Positions 11,003 to 23,105 of a DNA stretch of 64,000 nt are shown here, in pieces. Under the pieces are notes generated by a model. It was not told where the DNA came from. It searched no databases and saw nothing but the letters and a program-made list of their open reading frames with translations. How positions within the stretch are numbered: the stretch's first letter is position 1; the number at the start of each line of letters is the position of its first letter. Both the position numbers and the translations under genes were made by a program. Source of the stretch: Hybos culiciformis (Eukaryota > Arthropoda > Insecta > Diptera > Hybotidae); contig CAXFZM010000320.1 in the NCBI GenBank assembly GCA_964007475.1, forward strand, positions 62,001 through 126,000, written 5' to 3'.

Positions 11003-11119
11003 ATATTATTTTGTTGCGAAATAATTTCACTGCGAACCGGTTTATGAAATTTTAGGAAAGCATCACTCTACTTGTGGAACATCTCTCGCACATTCCCGCA
11101 CGAATACAACCGATTTTTC
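11003..11119 (-). ncRNA. Candidate Fanzor guide RNA region, unit B
   Basis: Conserved block directly downstream of the Fanzor stop (11120-11122). It holds a short hairpin, ATTATTT/AAATAAT at 11005-11011 and 11019-11025, and the GC-richer segments described in unit A. It may extend through the hairpin at 10637-10696. Position-based inference only. Confidence 0.25.
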
Positions 11120-12073
11120 TTATATATATTTCGTAGCCTGCTTGTAATATGTTTGACTGGCATTTATGTCTCTATTCCATACAATTAAACATTTTTCGCA
11201 ATGAGAATATCGGTGTGGACTTTTCGAGACTACATGCCCGTCCAAGCAGCTGCTACATTTCTTCGTCGTGTTGTATTCGTTCACCATCTTCAGTTGAATG
11301 TTTTTTTTTTTTTATATACTCCTTCATTGGAGAATTAGACATAGTTTGGGTGCTTCCCAAGAAAACTGTTATCATTTTTTCTTTTTTGATCAAGCTTTCT
11401 TTAATAAATTTATTTAAAGCACCATTTCTTCGGATATAAGCGTCAAATCTTATACAGGAAATTTTCGGCCGAATGTAGGCTCTGGTTTTTGGTAAAAACC
11501 ATGATAATGGGAATATCACATACTCCGACGTCCAGTTAGTCCACCAATCCTCTGTGGTGCTTCTCTGGACATCGTTATGTAGATTTTTTTGAATTTCTTT
11601 TTTTTATGTGAACTTTCCAAATTATGTTTTCTTGCATGATGCCCGTTATTAAGGCTGTATTCCACTGTCTGTTCAATGCACAGATATCTGCTCAAAAAAA
11701 TTTGCTCAAAAAATGAACAAATTTGACTCTGTACAAATTGCTTTGCTCAATGTATTCCATTGTCTGTGCAATTGAGCAAATTTTTATCTGTACAATGTAT
11801 GCACAAACAAATGTCTGTACATAGAGTTTGTTCATATATTCCATTGTCTGCTCGCATAAAATATGTACAATGAAAAAAAAAGTTTGTTCAATTGGAAATC
11901 AAAATTTATAAATCTCATATATAATTTTTAAAAATTATATTATTACGAATTTTTTTTTTTTAAATTATTAACTTGAAAATTCACGAAATCAATGAAGAAA
12001 CAGCAAGTACGAAAAAAGATATAGAGAGTGAAGAAATTGCAGCAGTATTTGTGGTGCTTGGATCCTGTTATCT

Positions 12074-12304
12074 TGTAATACCTACCGGTATTATTATAAT
12101 TGAAACCAAGTGAATAGATTAAAAATACAACTTTATTCCTTGACTTATAATTTACAACTCTGCTGCTTAATATTAAGATGTTATATTTTATATTAATGAG
12201 AAGAGAGAGCGAGATTATCCCACAGCCCATGTGACTCATCACTCATATTATATTTAATTAATATTCTATGAGTGAAGAGTGTCATACTCTAAGGGCGCAC
12301 TACA
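12074..12304 (-). repeat. gypsy-1 3' LTR
   Basis: 231 bp, TGTA...TACA ends on the plus strand. In reading direction it is preceded by the polypurine tract AAAAGGAGGGACG (plus-strand 12305-12317). Confidence 0.92.
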
Positions 12305-12646
12305 CGTCCCTCCTTTTGGAAATTGAACTTACTTACAAAAAATTAAGTTCAATTCACCAAAAGTATTTACTTTTGATTTGAATTCATATTATTAAGTTAA
12401 AATTTTATTTAATAAAAAATGTAAATTATTGTTTATACTAAAGATATATAGTTGATAATTATTCTAAGATATAAAATATAAAATTTTATTAGAATATAAT
12501 ATATGAAATTTTATTAAAACTATATTATATGAAATTTTATTAAAATCTAAAAAAAATTTTTATTGTAATTTAATTTTATTTGGTACCAAAATAAAAGTAA
12601 AGTTTATACTACATTATAATTATAATCAAATTATATGAAATTTTGT

Positions 12647-15600
12647 TTAATTATTATATTTTACAATTCGATTTCTGTGCACCCTAATTGGTTTATTTTT
12701 ATTATTTACAAAGGTTACGTTTAAACCATCAAGTTCTGTAATTGTATAGGGGCCAGAATATAAATTATCTAATTTTTTTCTATGTTCTTCTCTTAGAAGA
12801 AATTTATCGTTTACTTTGAATTGATTTCTCGTCGATTTCTTATCATATATTGATTTGTTTCGAATTTTTTCATTATGGAGTAACTTTTTAATAACTTTGT
12901 TTGCATTTTGTAGTTGGAATTTTACATGTTTCGTATAACTATCAAAATTGTACACGGGTTCTATTTTGTTATCTAACAAAAAATCATGAGAATTTGGTTG
13001 TTTAGCAAATATTAACTCATAGGGAGAATATTTGAAATTAAAGTTAGAATTTGGTGTTATATTGTAATTATACGTAAAGTATTTTAAATATTCATCCCAA
13101 TTGTCATGATTTTCATTGATATATGATCTAAGATATTCGTTTAGAACACGATGGTTTCTTTCAACAGTTCCAACTGTTTCGTGGTGGTAAGGTGTCGAAC
13201 AACTATGTTTAATTTTCAGTAACTTAAATAATTCTGCTGTTACACTATTGGCATACTCAGTACCGCAATCACTAATAATTTTTCTCATTGGGCCGTATAA
13301 AAGAACAAAGTGTTCGAAAATGGCTTGCGCAATAGTGGTAGCTTCCTTATTAGCTACTGGTATAGTTATTAAATATTTTGTTAAGTCACACACTAATGTG
13401 ACTGCATATTGATTTTTATAAATGGTTTTTTGAAGCGGGCCTATCCTGTCTATAATTATAGTATCGAACGCTTTATTAGGTGTTTTTGTGATATGAAGCG
13501 GTTCGATGTTTTTAATTTTTGCTTTGTTTACCTGACAATCTTTACAATTTCTGACGTACGTCGCCACATCTTTTTTCATACCTTTCCAATAAAAACCTGA
13601 TCTCAATTTTGCGTATAGTCTTTTTTGACCTGCGTGACCTCCAAATATAGGGTCATTATGATAACGATGTAAAAGTTCTTGTTTCTCCCCAGTACTAATA
13701 ATGGGTAAAGGACGTGAAACTATCCCGATTTCTAATTCTTTTATATTCTTTTTTGCAATGTTAATGAATTCTTTCGTATTAAATAATTTAAAAATATCAT
13801 CTTCTTTATTTATTTGAATTTTATAAATTTTTGTTTTAATTAGGGTTTCTTCTAGTTGAACGAGAAACAATGCTAAAATTGTCTCTTTTTTTAAAATTTT
13901 ACTACATCCAGGCTCTAATGTCTGGTAAATATTTGAAATGTCGTATATGTAAATTAATTTACGTTTTTTGTATATTTTACAACTATCTATTGAGTTAAAG
14001 ATTAGTTGAGGTATTTTATAATTAAATTTACCCTCATAAATTATAATTTTTCCTTTTTGTTCTAAACTTTTGTTAGGATTTTTATTATTATTTTCATGAG
14101 TTTTTGTATTTTGTGATTCTTTATTTTTAGACATTAATCGCGTTGTTACATTAACTTTATGTTCTTGGTTTTGTATTGCTTTTAATTCATCTATTGAGAT
14201 ACGAGAAAGTGCATCTGCTACAACATTATACTTTCCCTTAATATACTCTACTGTAAAATTATATTCTTCTATATCTAGTCTCATTCTAGTTAATTTTGAA
14301 GATCGGTTTTTTAAAGAAAACAGATAAATTAGAGGTTTATGATCAGATCTAATAGTAAATTTTGTTCCGTAAATATATGGTCTATAGTGTAAAATTGCGA
14401 AGTGTATTGCAGCTAATTCTTTTTCGATCGTTGATTTATTCATTTCACCTTTTGTGAAACTACGTGAAGAATATGAAATTGGTAAATCGTTGCCATCGAT
14501 CTCCTGACTTAGGGTGGATCCTATTCCCAAGTTAGAAGCGTCAACAGTAATGATGAAAGGTTTTGAAAAATTTGGATAACTTAAGATTGGTGGATTAATT
14601 AAACAATTTTTTTAAATTTCGAATGATTTTTGACACTCTTGTGTCCAAGAAAAATTTACTTTTAGTCTTGTCATATTATTTAATGGTTTGGCTATAGATG
14701 CAAAGTTGGGTATAAATTTTCTATAGTAGTTCATAAATGCAACAAATATTTTGGTAGCGTCTTTATCTCTTGGTACTGAATAGTTTCTATCTATTTTGCT
14801 ACTATCTGGGTAGATACCTCGATCGGTACATTTATGTCCTAGGTATGTAACTTCATTTTTAAAAAATGAACATTTTTCAGGATTAAGTTTAAGATTGAAT
14901 TTTTTACAGACTTCGAAAATAGATTTAAGATTTTTAAGGTGATGTTCGACTGAACAGCCAATACATATGATAGGGTCAATGTATAGAAAACATTGTAACG
15001 GTGTAAGACCAGAGAACGCTAACGCCATCATTCTAGAAAATGAATTGGGTGAGACATTTAGACCAAACTTTCCATCTTAAAGAACCTTTGTCTGTGCTAA
15101 AAGATGTTATATCTCGTGAGTTTTCATTAAGTGGAACTTGTTGAAATCCTGAGTAAAGGTCGAGTACAGTAAAAAATTTTGATCTGCCTAAATTGTCTAA
15201 TATGTCTTCTATTCTTGGCAGTGGATATTTATCTGAAACTATTTTTTTATTTACTAGACGGTAATCTATGCATAATTTCCATTTTTTATCTGAACCTTTC
15301 TTAGGCACTTAAATAATAGGGCTGTTAAAATTAGATTGGCTTGGTTCAATAAGATCATTTTTTGATAAATTATTTACTTGGTCGTCGATTTCCTGTTTTT
15401 GGGAGTATGGAAGTCTATAATTCTTCACATATACTGGAGTATTATTATCTATCCTTAAATTTTGGGTATAGAAGTTATTTGTTGTCATTTTATCATTTTT
15501 CATATGGAAAATATTACTATATTGTTCGCATAAATTTAATAATTTTTCTTGATATTGCGGTTTGGTATTTTTAGATATTATTTGAAGCAATTCGTTTGTT

Positions 15601-16552
15601 CTATTCTGATTTTTATTCGTGTCAATTCTTAGGATGTTAAAATTTGAAAGAGGTTCTGATTTAAGTGAAGTATTTTTAGGAATTATTCGAATTTTATCTG
15701 ATAAGTTTAAAACTTTAATTAAAGGAGTTTTTGATGAAACTATCGTACGTGGAATGAAAATATCAGCTCCGATTTCTTGGTCAAGTACCACACAAGGAGA
15801 ATCATTTGGAAGAATGAAAGTACGAATGACTTCACATCTAGAAGGTAAAACAATTGAATTTTCACTAGGGTTTTCTAAAATTGGAATTGAAAAAGAATAA
15901 GAATTATTGTTGAATGTTAATTGCATAGAATCATAATTTATTTGACACTTATAAAATTTGAGAAAGTCTTTGCCCAAAATACCATCCGAAGGGATATTAA
16001 ATTCGTCTGGAACTACGTGTAGTAAACAAGATAAAATTGTATGTTTAAAATGAAAATTGACGTTGATTGTACCTAGACTTTTTATAGAATTTTGCGTTAT
16101 TCCCAAAATGCTTATAATATTATTTGAATTTAATTTATTTTCTAAGTTAAAATTTGAATTGATTGATGAAATTTTTATTAACGAAATATCTGCTTGAGTA
16201 TCGACTAGAAATGTTGAGCCTTGGAAATTTCATTTAGAATTTAAGATAATAAAATCAGAAAAATTTGGATTGACGTTAAAAACATTTTTTGTAATTAATT
16301 TAGATTTTGTATTTAAATTTGGATAATAATTGAGAAAATTTTTATTTTCGTTTGAATAATTCGTATTTCTGTTTGCATTTGGTCTTGAATTAGAGTTATA
16401 AAAAAATTTCGTTGTATTCGAGTTTGAATGTGAGTAAGTTTTAAATTGTGAACTAGGATTAATGTAATGTGTATTAAAGTTAGCGTTATTATTTAATTTT
16501 GCTGTAAACGCATTTAATCTTGTTCCCCCTGGCCGTTTTGGGGGGCCTGGTC
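12647..16552 (-). pseudogene. pol: gypsy-1 Pol polyprotein (degenerate)
   Basis: Order: protease, reverse transcriptase, RNase H, integrase. Entry from gag would be by -1 frameshift at 16553-16559. The protease active site reads DTQA instead of DTGA (about 16200), with a TGA just upstream. A stop interrupts at 15306-15308 (before PKKGSDKKWKLC), a frameshift with deletion lies near 15055, and the RT box reads YIDP where YVDD-type is expected. A TAA lies at 14612-14614. The RNase H-integrase part (14530-12647) is still open for 627 codons, with the HHCC zinc motif (from HRYHNDPIFGGH) and integrase D, D, E in IIIDRIGPL, IISDCGTEY and GTVERNHR. A dead copy. Confidence 0.92.
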
Positions 16553-17782
16553 GTTTCCCGCGTATCGTACATAATTATTTTGGTTAAAATTTCTATTCAT
16601 ATTTCCTCTATTACCGCGATTATTATTAAAGTTCCCACGATTATTGTTATAGTTACCTCGATTATTATTAAAATAACTTCGATTATTGTTCCAATTATTA
16701 CGATTATTGTTTTGAAAATTATTATTTACAAATCGTTGATTTTGGTGTCTAAAATTTCCCCTGTTATAATTTCCACGAAAATTGTTATTGGGACGATTTC
16801 TATAAGAATTGCTAAACGAATTATTATTGTTTTTTGTTCTAATCGACAGAACCTGTTTTTCTTGCGATTGTAAATCTATTTCTATTAAAAATTTTGAGAC
16901 TACCTCTCTAGGATCTTCAAATTGGGTCGATGATAAAACAGCTTTGGTCCGATCAGATCTTGCATTATTGCTGCACATTTCAACTGTTTTTTCAATACAA
17001 ATTTCTTTAGCTTTTTGTGTTGGTATACCTTCTAACACAAGTGAACGACGAAAAGCTTCAGCCAATTCGTTAGCCTTTTCTGAAAAATTTTGTAAAGTGT
17101 TCCTATCCGTTCTCAGAGCTTTTATTTTTCCCTCTATAATTTTAGAACTTTCTGGTCTTATTGAATTAAGATCTTGTTTAATAAGTTCTACTGTATTAGA
17201 CGTATCAGCTATAGATTCGCGAGCTGTACCATCAAGCTTTGATAAAATAAAAGTAGCTAATAAATTTTTTAAGTCTTGTGTTTCTGCTAGTGTGTCTAAT
17301 AAATTTATTGAATCGATGAAAGATTTAAGTGATAATGGATCACCACTATAATTTCTATTTATCTGTGAACTAGCTGTACGCAAAAATTCAACATTAGAAA
17401 GAGCCATTTTGTCAAGAGTATCGTCAAAGTTTTCTTCAGAACTATTTGATTTTACTGAACTTTGTTCTGTATCGCTTTGAATTATTTTGATCTGTATTAG
17501 AATATCTTTTGGAATTAGATCTACGCACTTTAATTGTTTGAAGCTCTCTTGTAACTTATCGTAACAATAATGACAATCTTTAGCTAATGTTAGATGATGT
17601 TCTTCGAATGTAATACAAGCTTGAAGAACTGTATGTACGTAGATGTTATATGTTTCTTCAATATTTAATTTAATTGCTTGTAATGTTTCTAAATTTTTTG
17701 GTTTAATGTCTTTCAGAATGCGTTTGTAAGCTTTACAAAAATTATCTTTAGCTGTTTTAATTTCTAGACGAGCTTCTTCCAT
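16514..17782 (-). CDS. gag: gypsy-1 Gag
   Basis: 422-residue capsid/nucleocapsid precursor starting MEEARLEIKTAK. The central region is helical; the C-terminal third is rich in Asn, Arg and Gly (NNRGNYNNN repeats) and has no CCHC zinc knuckle, so RNA binding is probably through RG/RN-rich sequence. The C-terminus contains the GCG GGA AAC frameshift site and ends GQGEQD. The frame is open although pol of the same element is not. Confidence 0.9.
   Translation of the reverse strand: MEEARLEIKTAKDNFCKAYKRILKDIKPKNLETLQAIKLNIEETYNIYVHTVLQACITFEEHHLTLAKDCHYCYDKLQESFKQLKCVDLIPKDILIQIKIIQSDTEQSSVKSNSSEENFDDTLDKMALSNVEFLRTASSQINRNYSGDPLSLKSFIDSINLLDTLAETQDLKNLLATFILSKLDGTARESIADTSNTVELIKQDLNSIRPESSKIIEGKIKALRTDRNTLQNFSEKANELAEAFRRSLVLEGIPTQKAKEICIEKTVEMCSNNARSDRTKAVLSSTQFEDPREVVSKFLIEIDLQSQEKQVLSIRTKNNNNSFSNSYRNRPNNNFRGNYNRGNFRHQNQRFVNNNFQNNNRNNWNNNRSYFNNNRGNYNNNRGNFNNNRGNRGNMNRNFNQNNYVRYAGNDQAPQNGQGEQD
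16525..16559 (-). promoter_or_regulatory. gypsy-1 gag-pol -1 frameshift signal
   Basis: Slippery heptamer G GGA AAC in the gag frame (16553-16559), a spacer of about 8 nt, then a five G-C pair hairpin (CCCCC at 16541-16545 with GGGGG at 16525-16529 in minus-strand reading) and a 10-nt loop. Classical retroviral-type signal, and the shift leads into the pol frame. Confidence 0.7.
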
Positions 17783-17804
17783 AAAAAAATTTTTGAAATT
17801 AAAA

Positions 17805-18160
17805 TAATTGCGGAGTGGTTACCTTGTATTGAAATTAAAAAATTTGAGGAATGGTTACCTTATGTTGTTGTCCCTTTAAAATAATTGAGGAATGGTTACC
17901 TTATATTGTAGTCCCCTTAAAATTATTGAGGAATGGTTACCTTGTAATGAAGTTCACTAAAAATTTGAGGAGTGGTTACTTTGTATTAAATTTTCTAAAA
18001 AAATTTAGGAGTGGTTACCTTATATTGTGGTTCACTAAGAAAAAAAAATTTAGGAGTGGTTACCTTATATTGTGGTTCACTAAGAAAAAAAAATTGAGGA
18101 GTGGTTAGCTTATGTTGAAGTTCCCTAAAGAAATTTTTGAGGAGTGGTTACCTTATATTA
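17805..18160. repeat. Minisatellite in the gypsy-1 leader
   Basis: Nine degenerate copies of about 37-47 bp, each with GAGGAGTGGTTACC or a close variant followed by an AT-rich stretch. It lies between the 5' LTR and gag, in the untranslated leader. Confidence 0.85.
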
Positions 18161-19934
18161 CAAAATGAGATCTGCATTATATTGGAAATCATGAAGATAT
18201 TCATCCTTCAGAGATAATAAAGATGTCAAGCAAACAATCAAAAATAAATTGCAAACTATAAAATTTTGTAGTAAAAAAAAATTTCGTCAACAAGAAATTG
18301 AAAGAAGTCCATTCAAAGTTTCGATAAAAATTTATAATTATAATTTATTAATTTGTATTTATCATAATGATAATAAAAATTTATTTTATAATCGTTAATA
18401 AGAATATTTGTTAAAAAAAAAAAAATTTTTTTATATTTAATAATAATATATGTTTAAAAAAAAATTTATATGTAATGATAATATTTGTTTTATTTTGAGA
18501 CAGTGTAGATCCAATTAAATTTTGTTAAATTTTTTAATTCATTTTTTTTTTTTTAATTTTGTAAAATTTAAATAATATAGGTAATAATATTGAAAAAAAA
18601 ATAAATTTAAATAATATAATAATATTTGAATAATTAAATGAGATACTTGTTGTTGATTATGTTGTTGCTAATGATATTGCTACTGTTGCTGCTGCTAATA
18701 TTTATACTGCTGTTGCTAATGTTACTGTTGCTCATGTTGCTGCTGTTGTTGTTTTTGTATTTAAAAAATTTATTTCGTTTTTTGATTTGTTATAATATTT
18801 TAATTTTATATTACTTTTTATTCTTCTAATTTAAATTTTCTTTATAATTAAAATTTTATTTTTAAATTATATTGGGGGTTCGAAAAGAATTTCCAATAAT
18901 TCGATTCGCTTTTGGATTTTGCATAAAATTTATTATTATTTTTTATTAAACTCCATGTTATTGTTTTTATGATGTTTTTTTTTTTCATTGTGAATTGACA
19001 CTGACAAATGCCAATTTATAAAAATTTGCATGTATGTGTAAAAAAAAATTTTCTATGTCCAAATAAATTATTTTTATATATATATTTTTTTTTTTTTTTA
19101 ATGGCCGCTATTGGCAAAATTTTTATTATTTTAATTTTGTCTTTTATTCAAAAATTTTTTTTTTTTTTTTTTTTTCGTTAAGTTTTTTTTTTTGTTTAAA
19201 AGTTATTTCAAATTTTTTGAGGTCATTTTAAAGTTATTTTGATTTCAAAAAAAAAAATTATTTTCTTAAAAAAAAATTAATTTTCCCGTTTTATGATTTT
19301 AGGTTTTCCTTATTTTTTTTTCTAGTATGATATTAAAAAATTGTTTTATTTTCAGGTTTTTAGGGAAATACTAAAAAAAATTTTATTTTACTAATATTTT
19401 AACAAATTTTTTTTTTACCAAAAAAAATATTTCGGTATTGAAATTTTATGGTTTTTAATAATTTTTTTTTTCATTTATTCAGAATTTTTTCTTTTCTTTT
19501 TCGCCATTTTTTTCTTTCAAGAAAAATTTCTAATTTTATTTCAAAAAAAAATTTTAATTTTATTTTTTTTGATTTTCGTTGTCACAATTTGATTATAAAT
19601 ATTTTTTTTTTCATATTTTTTTTTTTTTTTTGAAAATTTCGAATTCTATTTTTATTTTAATTGTTTAAAAAAAATTTATTTTTTTGAACTTATAAAAATT
19701 TTAAATTTCCACCATGGTTTTTTTTTTTCTCTTTTTTTTTTTTGAACAATCAAAATTTTTATTTCTATTTCAACAAAAAAAAATTTTTTTTTTGTTTCTT
19801 TGATTTTGTTATTTTTTTTTCACTTGTATTTCAATTAAAAAATTTTATTTTAATTTTTTTTTTTTTCAAATTAATTTTAGTTTCAAGTTAATTTTAGTTT
19901 ACTAGTAGTAGTTTATATTTTTTTTTTGAAAAAT
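18161..19934. other. gypsy-1 leader, low-complexity
   Basis: About 1.8 kb of T- and A-rich DNA with an imperfect GTTGCT/CTGTTG trinucleotide tract (18648-18760) and long T runs (19080-19900). No credible ORF; unlike gypsy-2, no leader genes are recognisable. Confidence 0.5.
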
Positions 19935-19949
19935 CCGTCACGGTCGCCA
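19935..19949 (-). promoter_or_regulatory. gypsy-1 primer binding site
   Basis: TGGCGACCGTGACGG directly after the 5' LTR (...GGTATTACA). Matches from memory the tRNA-Arg type used by 412/mdg1-like insect gypsy elements; a tRNA comparison would confirm. Confidence 0.7.
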
Positions 19950-20180
19950 TGTAATACCTACCGGTATTATTATAATTGAAACCAAGTGAATAGATTAAAA
20001 ATACAACTTTATTCCTTGACTTATAATTTACAACTCTGCTGCTTAATATTAAGATGTTATATTTCATATTAATGAGAAGAGAGAGCGAGAGTATCCCACA
20101 GCCGATGTCACTCATCACTCATATTATATTTAATTAATATTCTATGAGTGAAGAGTGTCATACTCTAAGGGCGCTATACA
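19950..20180 (-). repeat. gypsy-1 5' LTR
   Basis: 231 bp; differs from the 3' LTR at about 6 positions (for example TTTCAT/TTTTAT and GAGAGTA/GAGATTA), indicating an insertion clearly older than gypsy-2. Confidence 0.92.
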
Positions 20181-22277
20181 TCTTCTACAAAAAAAAAGGA
20201 TGCATGAAAGCAAAAATAATGTGCGTAGAAGAAAGTCCCCGAATGTTTGGGTGAGAGAATGGCTCAAAAAAAGAAAAAACGAGGGTGCGTATTCAAAATT
20301 GTTGCCCGAGCTACGACACGGCGACAGCGGTGAACAGAAACTGTATCGTGAATTTATTCGTATGTCGACTGAAAACTTCGATTATTTACTGCAACTAGTA
20401 ATGCGATTGATTGAAAAAAAACACACAAATGCGTGAATCGATTTCAGCAGGAGAGCGTCTCGCAATTACATTGCACTTTCTAGCGACAGGTCAAAGTTTT
20501 CAATCAATGCAATATTTGTTTCGCGTGCCACAATGTACTATTTCCAAAATTATTCCGGAAGTACTAGACGCGATTTGGATAGCTCTGAAAAACCAATACA
20601 TTCGGGTAAGGATTTTATTTTACAAATTACTATTGGAACATATTTTTTATGTCTTCTTTTCTCTGAATTCGGACACCCTCGTCGGAAGAAGAGTGGAAAA
20701 ATGTGGCTGATACATTTCAGCACTGGAACTTTCCACATTGTATCGGTGCCATTGACGGCAAGCACATTGTGATGGTGGCACCTCCAAATTCTGGAAGTAT
20801 CTACTACAACTACAAAAAAACACATAGCATTGTGTTAATGGCAATTTGTGATGGTAACTACAAGTTTATCTACGTCGACGCAGGTACTAATGGTCGCATG
20901 TCAGACGGATGTGTATTTAATAAATGCTCATTTGCCAATGCTCTTGACAGAGGCTCATTACATTTACCAGAACCATGTACATTGCCAGGCCGCAATGTAA
21001 AAGTACCGTATGTAATTGTGGCAGACGACGCTTTCGCTGCAAGATTGAATTTAATAAAGCCATTCAGTGGACGATTTTTGCCTCCATCGAATCGAATATT
21101 CTACCGGCTTTCCCGTGCACGTCGCTGTATAGAAAATGCATTCGGCATTATGTCATCAAAATTTCGTGTGATGCGCTCCCCTATATATCTCGATGCCTCA
21201 AAAACCAAAAAAATTGTTTTGGCTTGCTCTGCTCTGCACAATTTTTTAATAACAAGAAATGATAATACATACGTCACAAGAAACATCATAGATCAATATA
21301 TGGATGATGGTACCATTATTGAAGGCAATTGGAGGAGAGAAGTACCTGATCGCTCCATGTATCCATTGGAAAATGTTGGATTTAGATACGTATCTGAAAA
21401 TACGCATAGTTCAATGGAAGAATTTAGGGCATATTTTATGTCGGTTGGAGGAGAAGTACCGTGGCAATATAGACATATTTAAAAATATCACAGTTAATTA
21501 AAATAATACTGTTAAACGTTGACTACTATATATTTTAAGTTATTCTTTAATTTATTAAAGGAAAAATAAACATTATTTTGTTCGATGGATTAATTTTTTT
21601 TATTATGTAGAATAAAAACATGCAGATAGTAAATCTCAGTTAAATTTATTTTACACATCAAATGGGATAAACATTAATAGGAAAACTTTTTAATCATAAA
21701 TGAAGTAAGGAAAATATGCTTAAAGGATTCATAGGTCAAATAATAATAATAATTAATGTATATTTATTTCAGTTTAGATCAAACTTTTACAAAAATAATT
21801 TCAATTTAACAATTCAAAATTACAATTAAAATTACAAAACAATAATTTATGTACAATTTAAATTTAAAACTATTCAATATAATATAATATAAAATTTACA
21901 AGTTAAAATTTACAATCTAGTTACTAGAAAAAAGTTTTAGTTTTAGTGTTTCTTTTGATACAGAAAAATCAATTAAATGTTTATATTTGTTTCTTGTCAA
22001 GAGCATTCGATTGATTGGTTCGTTTTGTCCATAGTTCGTTCTGTGGAATTTAAGAGTAAATAGGTCAGGAGAACGGAGGTGTTAAAAAATTTAATTTAAT
22101 TTTTTTTTGCAAATAAATTAATTTTTTGTTGTGAAAATTAATAGGTACTCGAGTTGAACGGACTTTTTGAAAAACTGCTTCGAATAATTTATTTCAATCT
22201 CATCGTCATTTTTAATCAGATGAAATGTTGAATTCGAACTGTAATTGAAAATATAAAAAATTATCTGAAAATTATAA

Positions 22278-23105
22278 TTATTTTTTAATTTTTACCGGCT
22301 CTTCATCAATACGATCCCATAAAATATTTAATAATTTCCGTTGAGTTGTTTGTCGGTAAGCTATTGATGTTATTTTTCGCAATTCTGAAGACAAATAATT
22401 TGAGAAACTTTCAACATCATCTGGTACTTGTTTTGGTTGCTTCAAACGATCAAGTGCACATCTAATTCCTGATAAGAGCAATTACTCTTTATTTTCATCT
22501 CCAATGTTTGCGGATTGGTTTATTTTTTCAGTTAATGGAGATCGTCTTCTTCTTTTCCTGACAGCAGAGCTGCTTAGTTCACTTGCGTCATTCACATTTT
22601 CATCCTCTTCAATGTTCAGATTTGATTCTGAGGAAACTGTTTGTACTTTCTCAGCAGCGCCAATGAAAGCCATTTGGGAATGGTATTTCCAATGTGGCTT
22701 CAATTGAGCACTTTGACCTGATTTAGTTTTTCTTGTGCTTGCCAAAGCCCCTCTATACTGGGTTCTCAGATTTTGCCATTTCGATATCATCTGTTCCACG
22801 GGAATCTGGTCTTTAAATTCAAAGGCAATATTTTGCCAAGCTGCTTCTCTTTTATTTTTGTTTTTGTACTCAGAGCTGCCGACGTTCCAAATGCAAGAAC
22901 GAAGCTCCACTTCTTTAATTAATTTTAAAATTTCATCTTCCGTCCATGATTGATTTATTTTTGTCCGCATTTGGATACGCTTGGCCTTTGCAGCTGTTTT
23001 TTCATTACATTGTTTATTCGTCATTTGAGAATTTACTGCCTTTTCTTCCTCGTCAAGGACGTCGAAACCATCAAAAATTTCTCCTTCCATTATGTACGTC
23101 TTCAC
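22278..23105 (-). pseudogene. Harbinger MADF-domain protein, copy 1
   Basis: DNA-binding partner gene of the transposon, divergent from the transposase. The MADF/Myb-SANT-like domain (SWTEDEILKLIKEVE, then WNVGSSEYK, WQNIAFEF, ISKWQNLRTQYRGAL) is followed by an acidic stretch, a basic KRRRR nuclear signal and a C-terminal part resembling a BESS motif (FSNYLSSELRKI). An in-frame TAA at 22482-22484 separates 207 codons from the last 67. Copy 2 has the same codon, so it may be the natural end, or an ancestral lesion. MADF partners are typical of PIF/Harbinger. Confidence 0.8.

Larger units (their letters stand above)
12074..20180 (-). mobile_element. Ty3/gypsy LTR retrotransposon gypsy-1 (degenerate)
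   Basis: 8.1-kb element read on the minus strand: 5' LTR 19950-20180, primer site, long leader, gag, pol, polypurine tract, 3' LTR 12074-12304. It is inserted in exon 1 of Harbinger copy 1. The filled site reads GTTATCT|TGTAAT...TACA|TCTTCTAC and the empty site in copy 2 GTTATCTTCTAC, so the duplication is 3-4 bp. The LTRs differ at about 6 of 231 positions. pol is mutated throughout. No envelope gene is seen. Confidence 0.95.
11992..21482 (+). pseudogene. Harbinger transposase, copy 1 (broken)
   Basis: Exon 1 starts at 11992 but has a 4-nt deletion right after the ATG compared with copy 2. It is cut by gypsy-1 (12074-20180), resumes at 20181, and has a 2-nt deletion frameshift near 20425. 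The intron (20606 to about 20672) has lost its acceptor: AATTCGG where copy 2 has AATTCAG. The downstream part (20703-21482) keeps GAIDGKH, VADDAF and ENAFG, the expected DDE residues. It lost one Asn codon (RIFYRL versus RIFNYRL) and has Cys for Gly in RMSDGCVF. Confidence 0.9.

Noticed and set aside
12074..20180. Errantivirus with envelope gene
   Set aside because: No ORF between integrase and 3' LTR in either gypsy element; both are LTR retrotransposons without env.
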